Below, in pieces: positions 7,999 through 16,777 of a stretch of DNA of 44,305 nucleotides. The translations under genes were made by a program, and so were the position numbers. The notes below the pieces were generated by a model. The model searched no databases. It was not told where the DNA came from and worked only from the letters and a program-made list of their open reading frames with translations. The DNA lies in assembly GCA_944377385.1 (NCBI GenBank), contig CALWET010000007.1, positions 1 to 44,305 of the forward strand. Direction: 5' to 3'. The stretch is from an uncultured Lachnospiraceae bacterium (GTDB lineage Bacteria; Bacillota; Clostridia; Lachnospirales; Lachnospiraceae). Each line of letters starts with the position of its first letter. Within the stretch, counting starts at the first letter, position 1.

Positions 7999-9066
7999 TC
8001 AGCAAAAAATACATCCTTTGAGTCTTTTGTTGACCTCAGCCACAGGAAAACCCATTACAGTATAATAATCTCCCCTGATATGCCTGATCATAAGAGCCCC
8101 CTGGTCCTGTATGCCGTAGGCCCCGGCCTTGTCCATAGGCTCTCCCGTTGCTATATATGCCTCTATGTCCTTTTCCGTCAGATCATAGAGCTCCACCTCA
8201 GTCAGGGATGTAAAGCTTTCAATTCCCTTTTTGCTGATTATGGAGACTCCCGTGCTTACTTCATGAGTCCTTCCGGAAAGCTGTCTGAGCATTTCCCTGG
8301 CGGACTCTTTGTCCGAGGGCTTTCCGAATATCCTTCCGTCGCAGATCACCACCGTATCAGAGCCTATGACGGTAATGCCTTCATCCTTGTAGCGCTCATA
8401 GACCTCCCTGGCCTTTTTTTCTGCCAGATATACTGAGGCCTTGTATATATCCATGCCTTGTGGCAGCTTTTCCTCTGCCTTTGCAGGATCAACAAAGAAG
8501 GGCAGACAGAGCTTCTTCATAAGCTCCTGCCTTCTTGGTGAGTTGGATGCCAGTATCAGGTCTGCCGTCCTCTGAAAGGCTATCCTGGGTGTACCGTCAG
8601 TATTCATGTACACCGTACCACATTCGTCAAAGCCGCTCTTTCTTATAAGCTGCTGCATGGGGATATTATCCTCATGGGTGTCTATCCGCAGATTTCCACA
8701 TTGCCTGAAGCACCAGTCGAGGCAAAATGCCGCAGCTCCCCTTCCCCTGGCCCATTTAGCCGTTGCGATTCGATGTACCACTCCATATTGGGCATCATTT
8801 TTCCATGCTCCCTCTATGGTAAAATAGCTTGGCTCAAGTCCGATGAAAAACACAAAGACACAGGCTATGCCGCTGGTCCCTGCAGCTGATCTCGCCACAT
8901 AGAGCTGTGACTGCTCAAGGTCATTCATAAGCAGCTCATCAGAAGGATATCCCCCTGTCCACTGCCCGGGATTGCCATTTTCAGCCATAAAGGTCCTGGC
9001 CTGGGCATATATCTCCTTTATCTCCTGAAGCTCCCGTGCTTTTGCCCTTTCAATGATCAGATCCAT
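7999..9066 (-). CDS. maf: Fusion of a GNAT acetyltransferase and Maf nucleotide pyrophosphatase
   Basis: A single 355-residue reading frame carries two domains. Residues about 1-166 are a GNAT N-acetyltransferase (acetyl-CoA region WARGRGAAAFCLDWC, then LRIDTHEDNIPMQQLIRKSGF). Residues about 168-355 are a complete Maf protein (LILASNSPRRQELM, IGSDTVVICDGRIFGKP, AGAYGIQDQGA, GDYYTVMGFPV). Maf enzymes hydrolyse non-canonical or pyrimidine nucleoside triphosphates and affect septation. No start codon lies near the Maf N-terminus, which supports a real fusion rather than two overlapping genes. The start has AAGGAGG 10 nt upstream. It follows mntP closely. The GNAT half resembles the separate GNAT protein at 34468-34992. 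Confidence 0.9.
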   Translation of the reverse strand: MDLIIERAKARELQEIKEIYAQARTFMAENGNPGQWTGGYPSDELLMNDLEQSQLYVARSAAGTSGIACVFVFFIGLEPSYFTIEGAWKNDAQYGVVHRIATAKWARGRGAAAFCLDWCFRQCGNLRIDTHEDNIPMQQLIRKSGFDECGTVYMNTDGTPRIAFQRTADLILASNSPRRQELMKKLCLPFFVDPAKAEEKLPQGMDIYKASVYLAEKKAREVYERYKDEGITVIGSDTVVICDGRIFGKPSDKESAREMLRQLSGRTHEVSTGVSIISKKGIESFTSLTEVELYDLTEKDIEAYIATGEPMDKAGAYGIQDQGALMIRHIRGDYYTVMGFPVAEVNKRLKGCIFC

Positions 9067-9085
9067 ATTGAGGCTTCCTCCTTGT

Positions 9086-9634
9086 TCAGATCCCCAGCAG
9101 CAGCTTGAGGCCTATGATTATAAGTATGGCTCCGCCTGCAAGCTCTGCCCTGCTTTTATATCTATCTCCGAATACAGTGCCTATCCTGACTCCCAAAAAC
9201 GAGATAAAAAATGTCGTCGCTGCTATGATCAGTGCACTCTTCCATATGCTTACATCATATGCTGAAAACGTCACCCCTACGGACAGTGCATCTATACTGG
9301 TGGCAACTGCTGCGGCAAGCATGACCCGCACTCCCACCTCACTTCCATAGTTTCCGCATTCCTCCTGCCTGGATTCCCGTATCATGCCCGAGCCTATGAA
9401 AAAAAGCAGCACAAAGGCCACTATTCCTGCATACCTGCTTATAAAGCCGCTGACCATGGTACCGAGAAAGTATCCTGCCACAGGCATTAGCCCCTGAAAG
9501 GCTCCAAACCACAGTCCTATGATGAATGCCTTTCTGAGATCAAACCTTCCTATGGCAAGGCTCTTGCATATGGCTACTGCAAAGGCATCCATGGACAGGC
9601 CCACCCCTATTATAAATACATCCAAAAGTGTCAT
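9086..9634 (-). CDS. mntP: Manganese efflux pump MntP
   Basis: Integral membrane exporter that lowers cytoplasmic Mn2+. At 182 residues with about six hydrophobic helices it has the family length. The two internally repeated acidic motifs are visible, MDAFAVAICKSL near residue 15 and SIDALSVGVTF near residue 112, with the Asp residues expected to bind metal. It begins 11 nt after the HicB-like gene without an obvious strong ribosome binding site, suggesting translational coupling. A yybP-ykoY manganese riboswitch, which often precedes mntP, is not present here. Confidence 0.92.
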   Translation of the reverse strand: MTLLDVFIIGVGLSMDAFAVAICKSLAIGRFDLRKAFIIGLWFGAFQGLMPVAGYFLGTMVSGFISRYAGIVAFVLLFFIGSGMIRESRQEECGNYGSEVGVRVMLAAAVATSIDALSVGVTFSAYDVSIWKSALIIAATTFFISFLGVRIGTVFGDRYKSRAELAGGAILIIIGLKLLLGI

Positions 9635-9645
9635 GGCTTGTCTGA

Positions 9646-9924
9646 CTATTCGTCATATCCTTCCATAAATCTTATGTTTACAGAGATGTTCTGGACCATT
9701 TCTCCCTCTCTGATGCTGAGCTCCCTGAGCTCACTCCTTGGAGGCAGCATCGCCTCCTCCTCCATGAGCTCCAGCTCTATCCAGTTACGCTCCGCTTCCT
9801 TTGCATTTTCTATGGCCTGGTCAAGATCTCTTCCCACGGCCTCGCACATCTCAAGGTCAGGGAAATGCACATGATAAGCCCCGTCCTCTCTTTTTTTTAT
9901 AATGCCCGGATAACAAAATTTCAT
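9646..9924 (-). CDS. HicB-like antitoxin-family protein, no HicA partner
   Basis: Small 92-residue protein with the partial RNase-H-like HicB fold: a beta strand start (YPGIIKKREDGAYHVHFPDLEMCEAVGRD) followed by LDQAIENAKEAERNWIELEL, matching the pattern of HicB proteins. No HicA toxin gene (about 60 residues with a dsRBD-like fold) lies on either side: the neighbours are a histidine kinase and mntP. The C-terminal DNA-binding domain of many HicB proteins is absent. It is probably a solitary regulator or remnant. The start has AGGTAGGAAA before the ATG. Confidence 0.8.
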   Translation of the reverse strand: MKFCYPGIIKKREDGAYHVHFPDLEMCEAVGRDLDQAIENAKEAERNWIELELMEEEAMLPPRSELRELSIREGEMVQNISVNIRFMEGYDE

Positions 9925-9935
9925 TTTCCTACCTC

Positions 9936-11057
9936 TTATATCCTGAATATCAGGCTTACCGTATGGAGATCCGGCCTTACCAGCATGTTTCCCCCGTGGC
10001 TGAGCATGATCCTCTTTGCTATCCTCATGCCCATGATGTGAGGGAGTCCCGCCGTCTGCTTCAGGCTTTCCGCTCCATCAGCCTCACTGTCCATCGTGTA
10101 GCCGTCCTCCTCTTCCTGCAGCTCACTGCCATATGAATTTACACAGTCAGCCACTTTTCTGGGTATGCCCACACCATTATCACTGATGTCTATTATTGCT
10201 CTGTCTCCATTCTTATGAGCGAAGATGATTATATCACAGCCCTCCGGATTATGCCTGACACTATTTCCGATGATATTTTGCAGTACCCTTCTGATAAGGG
10301 ACTGGTCAAGACTTAGCTCAAGTCCTCCAAACTCCGGCAGTATCATAAGCTCCATCCCGTAATGCTCCATCGCTTCATCTTCCTGCTCGGCCTGCATCCT
10401 GCGATCCATCAGCTCAGCTGCCACGTTTCGTATTATGCCGGCAAGGTTCTGCTTTGTAAGCCTCAGCGGATGATCATCGTATTCGAGCCTGGACAGCAGA
10501 TTCAGGTCATCTATTAGCTCCTTTATCCTGATGGATTCAAGCTTGATCTGTGATGCCAGTCTTCTCTGCTCTGACTCAAGGCTTCCGTCCTCCTCCAGAT
10601 CCTCGGCACAGCCCATGACCAGGGACAGCGGAGTCCTTATATCATGAGATACTCCTCTGATCCATTCTATCCTCAGATCATCCCTCTTTTCGAGCCTGAG
10701 CTTTTGTTCTGTCTGTAGCTCAGAGGCTCTGTTCAGGCTCTCTGCAAGCTCCGAGGCGATCCCCTCCTCATAGAGGTGCACCGGTTCTCCCCTTGAAAGA
10801 TCATTTATCCCCTTGAGCAGAAGCTCAAGCTTTTTAAAAAAAACTCTCCCGCCCCAAAGCTCAAAAAGCAATACCAGAGCTGCCATAAGCAGCATCAGCA
10901 GAAATCCCCAGCCAAGGCTCAGTGATCCAGAGGCCACCTGACACATGATGAGAGCTGAAGCAAAAAGCCAAAGTCCAAGCTTAGCTCCACATAAAGCAGT
11001 ATATCTGCGGAACATGGCACTTTTTTTTGACCTAAGCTCATCCCTGTCCTTTTTCAA
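9936..11057 (-). CDS. Sensor histidine kinase, short-loop membrane type
   Basis: Membrane kinase of a two-component system, about 373 residues. Two hydrophobic helices (about 26-44 and 47-68) are separated by only a few residues, so there is almost no external sensor domain. A HAMP-like linker and coiled coil follow, then HisKA with phospho-acceptor His138 (GVSHDIRTPLS), and HATPase_c with N box (NIIGNSVRHNP), G1 (DISDNGVGIP) and G2 (GLPHIMGMRIAKRIM). The frame begins with TTG inside the end of the response regulator gene (20-nt overlap), with GAGGAAGA just before it; a later ATG at 11015 is the alternative start. The partner is the regulator directly upstream. Confidence 0.9.
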   Translation of the reverse strand: MKKDRDELRSKKSAMFRRYTALCGAKLGLWLFASALIMCQVASGSLSLGWGFLLMLLMAALVLLFELWGGRVFFKKLELLLKGINDLSRGEPVHLYEEGIASELAESLNRASELQTEQKLRLEKRDDLRIEWIRGVSHDIRTPLSLVMGCAEDLEEDGSLESEQRRLASQIKLESIRIKELIDDLNLLSRLEYDDHPLRLTKQNLAGIIRNVAAELMDRRMQAEQEDEAMEHYGMELMILPEFGGLELSLDQSLIRRVLQNIIGNSVRHNPEGCDIIIFAHKNGDRAIIDISDNGVGIPRKVADCVNSYGSELQEEEDGYTMDSEADGAESLKQTAGLPHIMGMRIAKRIMLSHGGNMLVRPDLHTVSLIFRI

Positions 11058-11799
11058 TCTTCCTCACCATTTCCTCAGTATTAAGCTTATAACCTATACC
11101 CCTCTGGGTCACTATCCATTTGGGGGACGAGGGATCCTCCTCCACCTTTTCCCTGAGCCTTCTCATATGTACCATGACGGTATTTTCGTAGGTGTAGTAC
11201 TGAGCATCCCACACGGCCTTGCAGAGATTGTCAAAGGTAACTATCTTTCCTCTGTCCTCAAGGAGCTTTTCCAGTATGCCAAGCTCCTTGACGGTAAGGT
11301 TGTCCACACCCTTATCTGAGCTTACCGTGGCAGCATCCAGATCTATGATCCTGCTTCCCAGCCTGAGTATCCTGTTCTCGTCCGACTTCTCCTTGCTGCC
11401 GTAGGTATAGCTTCTTTTTAAGATGGCACTCATCCTGAGCATGAGCTCCTTTTTCAGGAAAGGCTTGACCATGTAATCATCAGCACCAAGGCCAAGTCCG
11501 AAAAGCCTGTCGGCATCCTTGTCCCTGGCACTCAGGAAAAGCACAGGCACATTTTCATACCCACTGGCTGCCCTTATGCTCTTCATGAGAGAAAATCCGT
11601 CGCCGTCAGGAAGATTTATGTCCAATATGATCATGTCAAATCTTTCCGATGAGATCAGCTCCATCGTTTCCCGGCAGCATGAGGCCGCAGCCACCTGTCC
11701 GTAGCCTTCCTTTTCCATGGCCTTTAGGAGCATGGCCCTGAGCTCGGCATTATCGTCCACCAGCAGTATGCTGTTGTCATAAATACTTTCCTTGTTCAT
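11038..11799 (-). CDS. OmpR/PhoB-family response regulator
   Basis: DNA-binding output of the two-component system with the overlapping kinase. The receiver domain (about 8-125) has acidic residues VDD (15-16), phospho-acceptor Asp60 (MIILDINLPD), the switch residue in LFLSARD, and Lys112 in DYMVKPF. The C-terminal winged helix (about 150-245) includes NLTVKELGILEKLLEDRGKIV and ENTVMVHMRRLREKVEEDP ... RGIGYKL. It has 253 residues, slightly long because of a C-terminal tail that overlaps the kinase start. Two 19-bp direct repeats just upstream are a candidate autoregulatory operator. Targets cannot be told from sequence. Confidence 0.93.
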   Translation of the reverse strand: MNKESIYDNSILLVDDNAELRAMLLKAMEKEGYGQVAAASCCRETMELISSERFDMIILDINLPDGDGFSLMKSIRAASGYENVPVLFLSARDKDADRLFGLGLGADDYMVKPFLKKELMLRMSAILKRSYTYGSKEKSDENRILRLGSRIIDLDAATVSSDKGVDNLTVKELGILEKLLEDRGKIVTFDNLCKAVWDAQYYTYENTVMVHMRRLREKVEEDPSSPKWIVTQRGIGYKLNTEEMVRKIEKGQG

Positions 11800-11814
11800 A
11801 TATCCTGTTCATAA

Positions 11815-11853
11815 ATGCATGATCTAAATAAAGTATGCATAATCTAAATAAAG
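11815..11853. repeat. Two 19-bp tandem direct repeats upstream of the response regulator gene
   Basis: ATGCATGATCTAAATAAAG (11815-11833) and ATGCATAATCTAAATAAAG (11835-11853) differ by one base and repeat with a 20-bp period, two helical turns. They lie 16-54 nt upstream of the regulator start, between it and the gdhA terminator. OmpR-family regulators commonly bind such direct repeats. Confidence 0.8.
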
Positions 11854-11873
11854 CGGGGCTTTTGACCCCGCTT
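11845..11873 (-). terminator. Terminator of gdhA
   Basis: On minus, AAGCGGGG (11866-11873) pairs with CCCCGCTT (11851-11858) around a 7-nt loop, followed by TTATTTAG. It starts 12 nt after the gdhA stop. The T-tract is interrupted by A but the stem is strong; its 3' arm abuts the second direct repeat. Confidence 0.75.
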
Positions 11874-11884
11874 CCCTATGATCA

Positions 11885-13234
<1,350 letters not shown>

Positions 13235-13247
13235 TCAAATCATTATA

Positions 13248-15938
13248 TCAAAGGGCTTTAAGCCTCTCCTCAACAGTTTTAAGCATATCCTCGTATTTCT
13301 GCTGCTTCTGTCTCTCCTCCTCTACCTTGTCCTTGGGAGCCTTGGCGAGAAACCTCTCATTGGAAAGCATGGCCCCGGAACGGGCAAGCTCCTTTTCAAG
13401 CCTCTCCTTTTCCGAAAGCAGCCTTGCCTTTTCCTTTTCAGTATCCACAAGCTCAGCAAGGGGTATGTACAGTGTGGCACCATCTATGACTGATGAGACC
13501 GCATTTTCAGGCACATCCTCTCCTGAAGCGATAAAGCTCAGGCCTGAGGCTCCGCAAAGCAGCTTGAAAACATCCTCTGCCTGCTCAAAAGCCTTCCTTG
13601 TAGCCACGTCGCTCAGGATGTAGACCCCGGTCTTTTTCTTTACCGGTACATCCATCTCCTTCCTTACTGCCCTGACTGCTCTGACCGCCGACTTTATCCT
13701 CTCTATGCTCTCTTCTTCCTCCTTAAAGGAAAGTGCCTCATCTCTGGCAGGATAGGAGGATATCATGATGGATTCCTCGTCGGTAAGCACATCATATATC
13801 TCCTCGGTAATGAAGGGCATGAAGGGATGCAAAAGCCTGAGGGCATCTGAGAGGACTGTCTTGAGAGTCCACAGAGCGGCCTTCTTGGATGCTGCATCAT
13901 CTCCATAAAGCCTTGGCTTGACCATTTCGATATACCAGTCACAATATTCATCCCATATGAAATCCGTCACATTGTCCAGAGCTATGCCAAGCTCAAAGGA
14001 ATCCATATTTGATGCGACCCTCTCATTCAGCTCATTTACCTTTGAGAGTATCCATTTATCTGAAAGCTCAAGGCAGAGCTCCTTTGGTATCTGTACCTTA
14101 CAGCTTCCCCTGCCGGCATCCGAGAGCAGGCTTGTGAGCTCTCCTCCCATCTCCTCCTCTGCCTTTTCCACATTCATAAGGATAAACCTGGCAGCATTCC
14201 ATACCTTATTTGCAAAATTCCTTTCGTTTTCTACCTTTTCCCAGTAGAAACGCATATCATTTCCAGGGGCATTACCGCTGAGCAGGGCTCCTCTCAGAGC
14301 ATCGGCTCCATACCTGTCGATGACCTCCAGCGGATCTATGCCGTTGCCCAGGGATTTGCTCATCTTCCTTCCCTGGGAATCCCTGACAAGTCCATGTATC
14401 AGGACTGTATTGAAGGGACATTTTCCAGTCTGCTCGACACCGGAAAATACCATCCTTATGACCCAGAAGAATATGATGTCATAGCCTGTCACCAATACAT
14501 CTGTGGGGTAGAACTTTGATAGCTCCTCTGTCTGGTCCGGCCATCCCATGGTAGAAAACGGCCACAGCGCTGATGAAAACCAGGTATCCAAAGTGTCCTC
14601 ATCCTGGGTAAGCTTTGTGCATCCGCAGTGAGGACAGGCCTTTGGCTTTTCGGCAGCGACTGTTATCTCGCCGCAGCTGTCACAATAATAAGCCGGTATC
14701 CTGTGTCCCCACCAGAGCTGTCTGGATATGCACCAATCCCTCATGTTGTTTACCCAGTTGAGATAGGTCTTTGAAAAGTTCTCCGGGACAAAGCGCAGCT
14801 CGCCGTCCTCCAGGACACGCCTGCAATCATCGGCAAACTTGTCCATGCGCACGAACCACTGAGGCTTTACCATGGGTTCAATGGTGGTGCCGCATCTGTC
14901 ATGGGTGCCCACGCTGTGGGTATGGGGAACGACCTTTACGAGCAGGCCTTCTTTTTTAAGGTCCTCCACCATGGCTTTTCTGGCCTCATATCTGTCCATT
15001 CCGTCATACTTTGATCCGGGACAGTCTATGGTGGCATCGTCATGCATTATACAGATCTCGGGCAGCCCATGTCGCCTGCCCACCTCAAAGTCATTAGGGT
15101 CATGGGCAGGAGTGATCTTTACACAGCCTGTGCCAAAGTCCCTGTCCACATATTCATCGGCAATAACAGGTATCTCCCTGTCCGTAAGCGGCAGCCTGAG
15201 CATCTTTCCTATAAGATCCTTGTATCTGTCATCCTCGGGATTGACTGCCACGGCCGTATCACCCAGCATGGTCTCGGGCCTGGTGGTGGCTATCTCTACA
15301 TATCTTCCCTCTTCACCTACTATAGGATAGTTTATATGCCAGAAACTGCCCTCCTGATCCTCGTGTATGACCTCGGCATCGGATATGGAGGTCTTGCATA
15401 CAGGACACCAGTTTATGATACGATTTCCTTTGTATATATAGCCCTTGTTGTAGAGCTCAATGAACACCTGAGTAACGGCCCTTGAACAGCCCTCGTCCAT
15501 GGTAAAGCGAAGCCTGTCCCAATCGGCTGATGCCCCCAGCTTCTGAAGCTGGCCGAGTATCCTCTGCTCGTATTCCTCCTTCCATGCCCAGGCCTCCTTC
15601 AGGAAGCCCTCCCTGCCAAGCTCATGCTTTTCTATGCCCTGAGATCTCAGCTTTTCTATGACCTTGACCTCTGTGGCTATGGCCGCATGGTCGGTACCTG
15701 GCTGCCAGAGCACCTCATATCCACTCATCCTTTTATATCTGCACAGAGCATCCTGGAGAGTATTGTCCAGGGCATGCCCCATGTGCAGCTGTCCGGTAAC
15801 GTTCGGAGGCGGCATGACTATGGAAAAGCTCTTTTTCCCTGAGTTCTTGTCAGCATGGAAATATCCCATCTTTTTCCATCTTTCATATATCCTTTTTTCC
15901 ATCTGTTGAGGGTCATAGGTCTTTGAAAGCTCTGTCAT
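13248..15938 (-). CDS. valS: Valyl-tRNA synthetase
   Basis: Class-Ia synthetase charging tRNA-Val, with an editing domain that clears Thr-tRNA-Val. The start ATG at 15936-15938 is chosen because GGAGG lies 7 nt upstream; the open frame runs 36 nt further but would overlap the gene before it. The product is about 896 residues. It shows HIGH-type HMGH (PPPNVTGQLHMGHALDN, near 35-50), an editing domain, KMSKS (GRKMSKSLGN, near 515), an anticodon-binding helical domain, and the C-terminal coiled coil typical of ValRS (EKARLLSEKERLEKELA). CxxC pairs near residue 405 (CDSCGE, CPHCGC) probably bind zinc. Confidence 0.97.
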   Translation of the reverse strand: MTELSKTYDPQQMEKRIYERWKKMGYFHADKNSGKKSFSIVMPPPNVTGQLHMGHALDNTLQDALCRYKRMSGYEVLWQPGTDHAAIATEVKVIEKLRSQGIEKHELGREGFLKEAWAWKEEYEQRILGQLQKLGASADWDRLRFTMDEGCSRAVTQVFIELYNKGYIYKGNRIINWCPVCKTSISDAEVIHEDQEGSFWHINYPIVGEEGRYVEIATTRPETMLGDTAVAVNPEDDRYKDLIGKMLRLPLTDREIPVIADEYVDRDFGTGCVKITPAHDPNDFEVGRRHGLPEICIMHDDATIDCPGSKYDGMDRYEARKAMVEDLKKEGLLVKVVPHTHSVGTHDRCGTTIEPMVKPQWFVRMDKFADDCRRVLEDGELRFVPENFSKTYLNWVNNMRDWCISRQLWWGHRIPAYYCDSCGEITVAAEKPKACPHCGCTKLTQDEDTLDTWFSSALWPFSTMGWPDQTEELSKFYPTDVLVTGYDIIFFWVIRMVFSGVEQTGKCPFNTVLIHGLVRDSQGRKMSKSLGNGIDPLEVIDRYGADALRGALLSGNAPGNDMRFYWEKVENERNFANKVWNAARFILMNVEKAEEEMGGELTSLLSDAGRGSCKVQIPKELCLELSDKWILSKVNELNERVASNMDSFELGIALDNVTDFIWDEYCDWYIEMVKPRLYGDDAASKKAALWTLKTVLSDALRLLHPFMPFITEEIYDVLTDEESIMISSYPARDEALSFKEEEESIERIKSAVRAVRAVRKEMDVPVKKKTGVYILSDVATRKAFEQAEDVFKLLCGASGLSFIASGEDVPENAVSSVIDGATLYIPLAELVDTEKEKARLLSEKERLEKELARSGAMLSNERFLAKAPKDKVEEERQKQQKYEDMLKTVEERLKAL

Positions 15939-15970
15939 ATCTCTGCCTCCGCATTTGAATCCAAATTTTC

Positions 15971-16777
15971 TCAAATCATCCGCCTGTATTCACGTTTCAG
16001 CTCTCCCAGAAGCTCTGAGGCCTCTCTAAGGGCCGAAACAGAATCCTTGCGTTCCATCCTGTCAAGCTCTTCTGACTGATGGCCGGATAATATATTTAGT
16101 TTAAGTTCTTCTTTTCTGCTGTCAAGCATTTTTTTATCATCATCTGAAAGCTCTGCAGAGCCTGTAAGCAGATATTTCATCTTTGCTGCTCTGTCGCTCT
16201 TCATAAAAAGCTCTGATCTGAGGATCAGCTCCAGCGCCTTTTTATCTTCAAAAAGCATGATCCGGACCACTGCCATATCCAGATAGCAGTCTGCCTTCAT
16301 ACGAAGCAGGCTTTCCTTCTGTTTGCTGTCCTGGGCCTTTCTGAGCCTTTCATCAGCAGCTATGGAAGCCTCTTCAAATTTCTCGTAGGCGGGCTCCAGC
16401 CTTCCTGCTCTGTAATAGCCCACACCTACTGCATGCAGATACTCATCTCTTTCATATCTGCCTATCTCCATCAGCCTGTCCATGTATGAGCTGATCTCCT
16501 GTCTGCTGTAATACCCTCCCTGTCCAAGTATCATAAGCAGCAGATTCTGTTCCGGCTCTCCGGCCTCAATGGCAGCACGCAATCGGCTGCCAAGCTCCTT
16601 TTCCGAAAGCTCGCCGGATATCCATTCCACAAGGTCATCGCATATCAGGTCCTCTGCTACCATCAGGGGATAATTGAATATGAGATAGCACAGCTCCTGG
16701 ATGGACCAGAGCTTTAAATTCAGCTTTTCATAAAAGTAGGGTGTATCTGCCCTTTTTTTACATAAAATCAATGCCAT
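15971..16777 (-). CDS. Uncharacterised helical-repeat (TPR-like) protein, third gene of the DUF5717/DUF5716 cassette
   Basis: 268-residue protein I cannot place in a named family. It has no signal peptide or membrane segment. The N-terminal part (NLKLWSIQELCYLIFNYPLMVAEDL) looks like a conserved helical head. The middle (RDEYLHAVGVGYYRAGRLEPAYEKFEEAS, about 109-140) has TPR spacing, followed by further helices in which SLLRMKADCYLDMAVVRIMLFEDKKALEL also resembles a TPR pair. The C-terminus is highly charged and probably coiled. Its ATG overlaps the stop of the DUF5716-like gene (TGATG), so the two are translationally coupled. A cytoplasmic adaptor or co-factor for the Hsp70-like neighbour is an inference only. 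Confidence 0.8.
   Translation of the reverse strand: MALILCKKRADTPYFYEKLNLKLWSIQELCYLIFNYPLMVAEDLICDDLVEWISGELSEKELGSRLRAAIEAGEPEQNLLLMILGQGGYYSRQEISSYMDRLMEIGRYERDEYLHAVGVGYYRAGRLEPAYEKFEEASIAADERLRKAQDSKQKESLLRMKADCYLDMAVVRIMLFEDKKALELILRSELFMKSDRAAKMKYLLTGSAELSDDDKKMLDSRKEELKLNILSGHQSEELDRMERKDSVSALREASELLGELKREYRRMI

Noticed and set aside
9635..9680. yybP-ykoY manganese riboswitch ahead of mntP
   Set aside because: There are only 11 nt between the HicB-like stop and mntP, and no aptamer motif nearby.
13242..13250. Perfect extended -10 (TGATATAAT) just upstream of gdhA
   Set aside because: The implied start site would fall inside the gdhA Shine-Dalgarno sequence, leaving no usable leader, and no -35 is seen.
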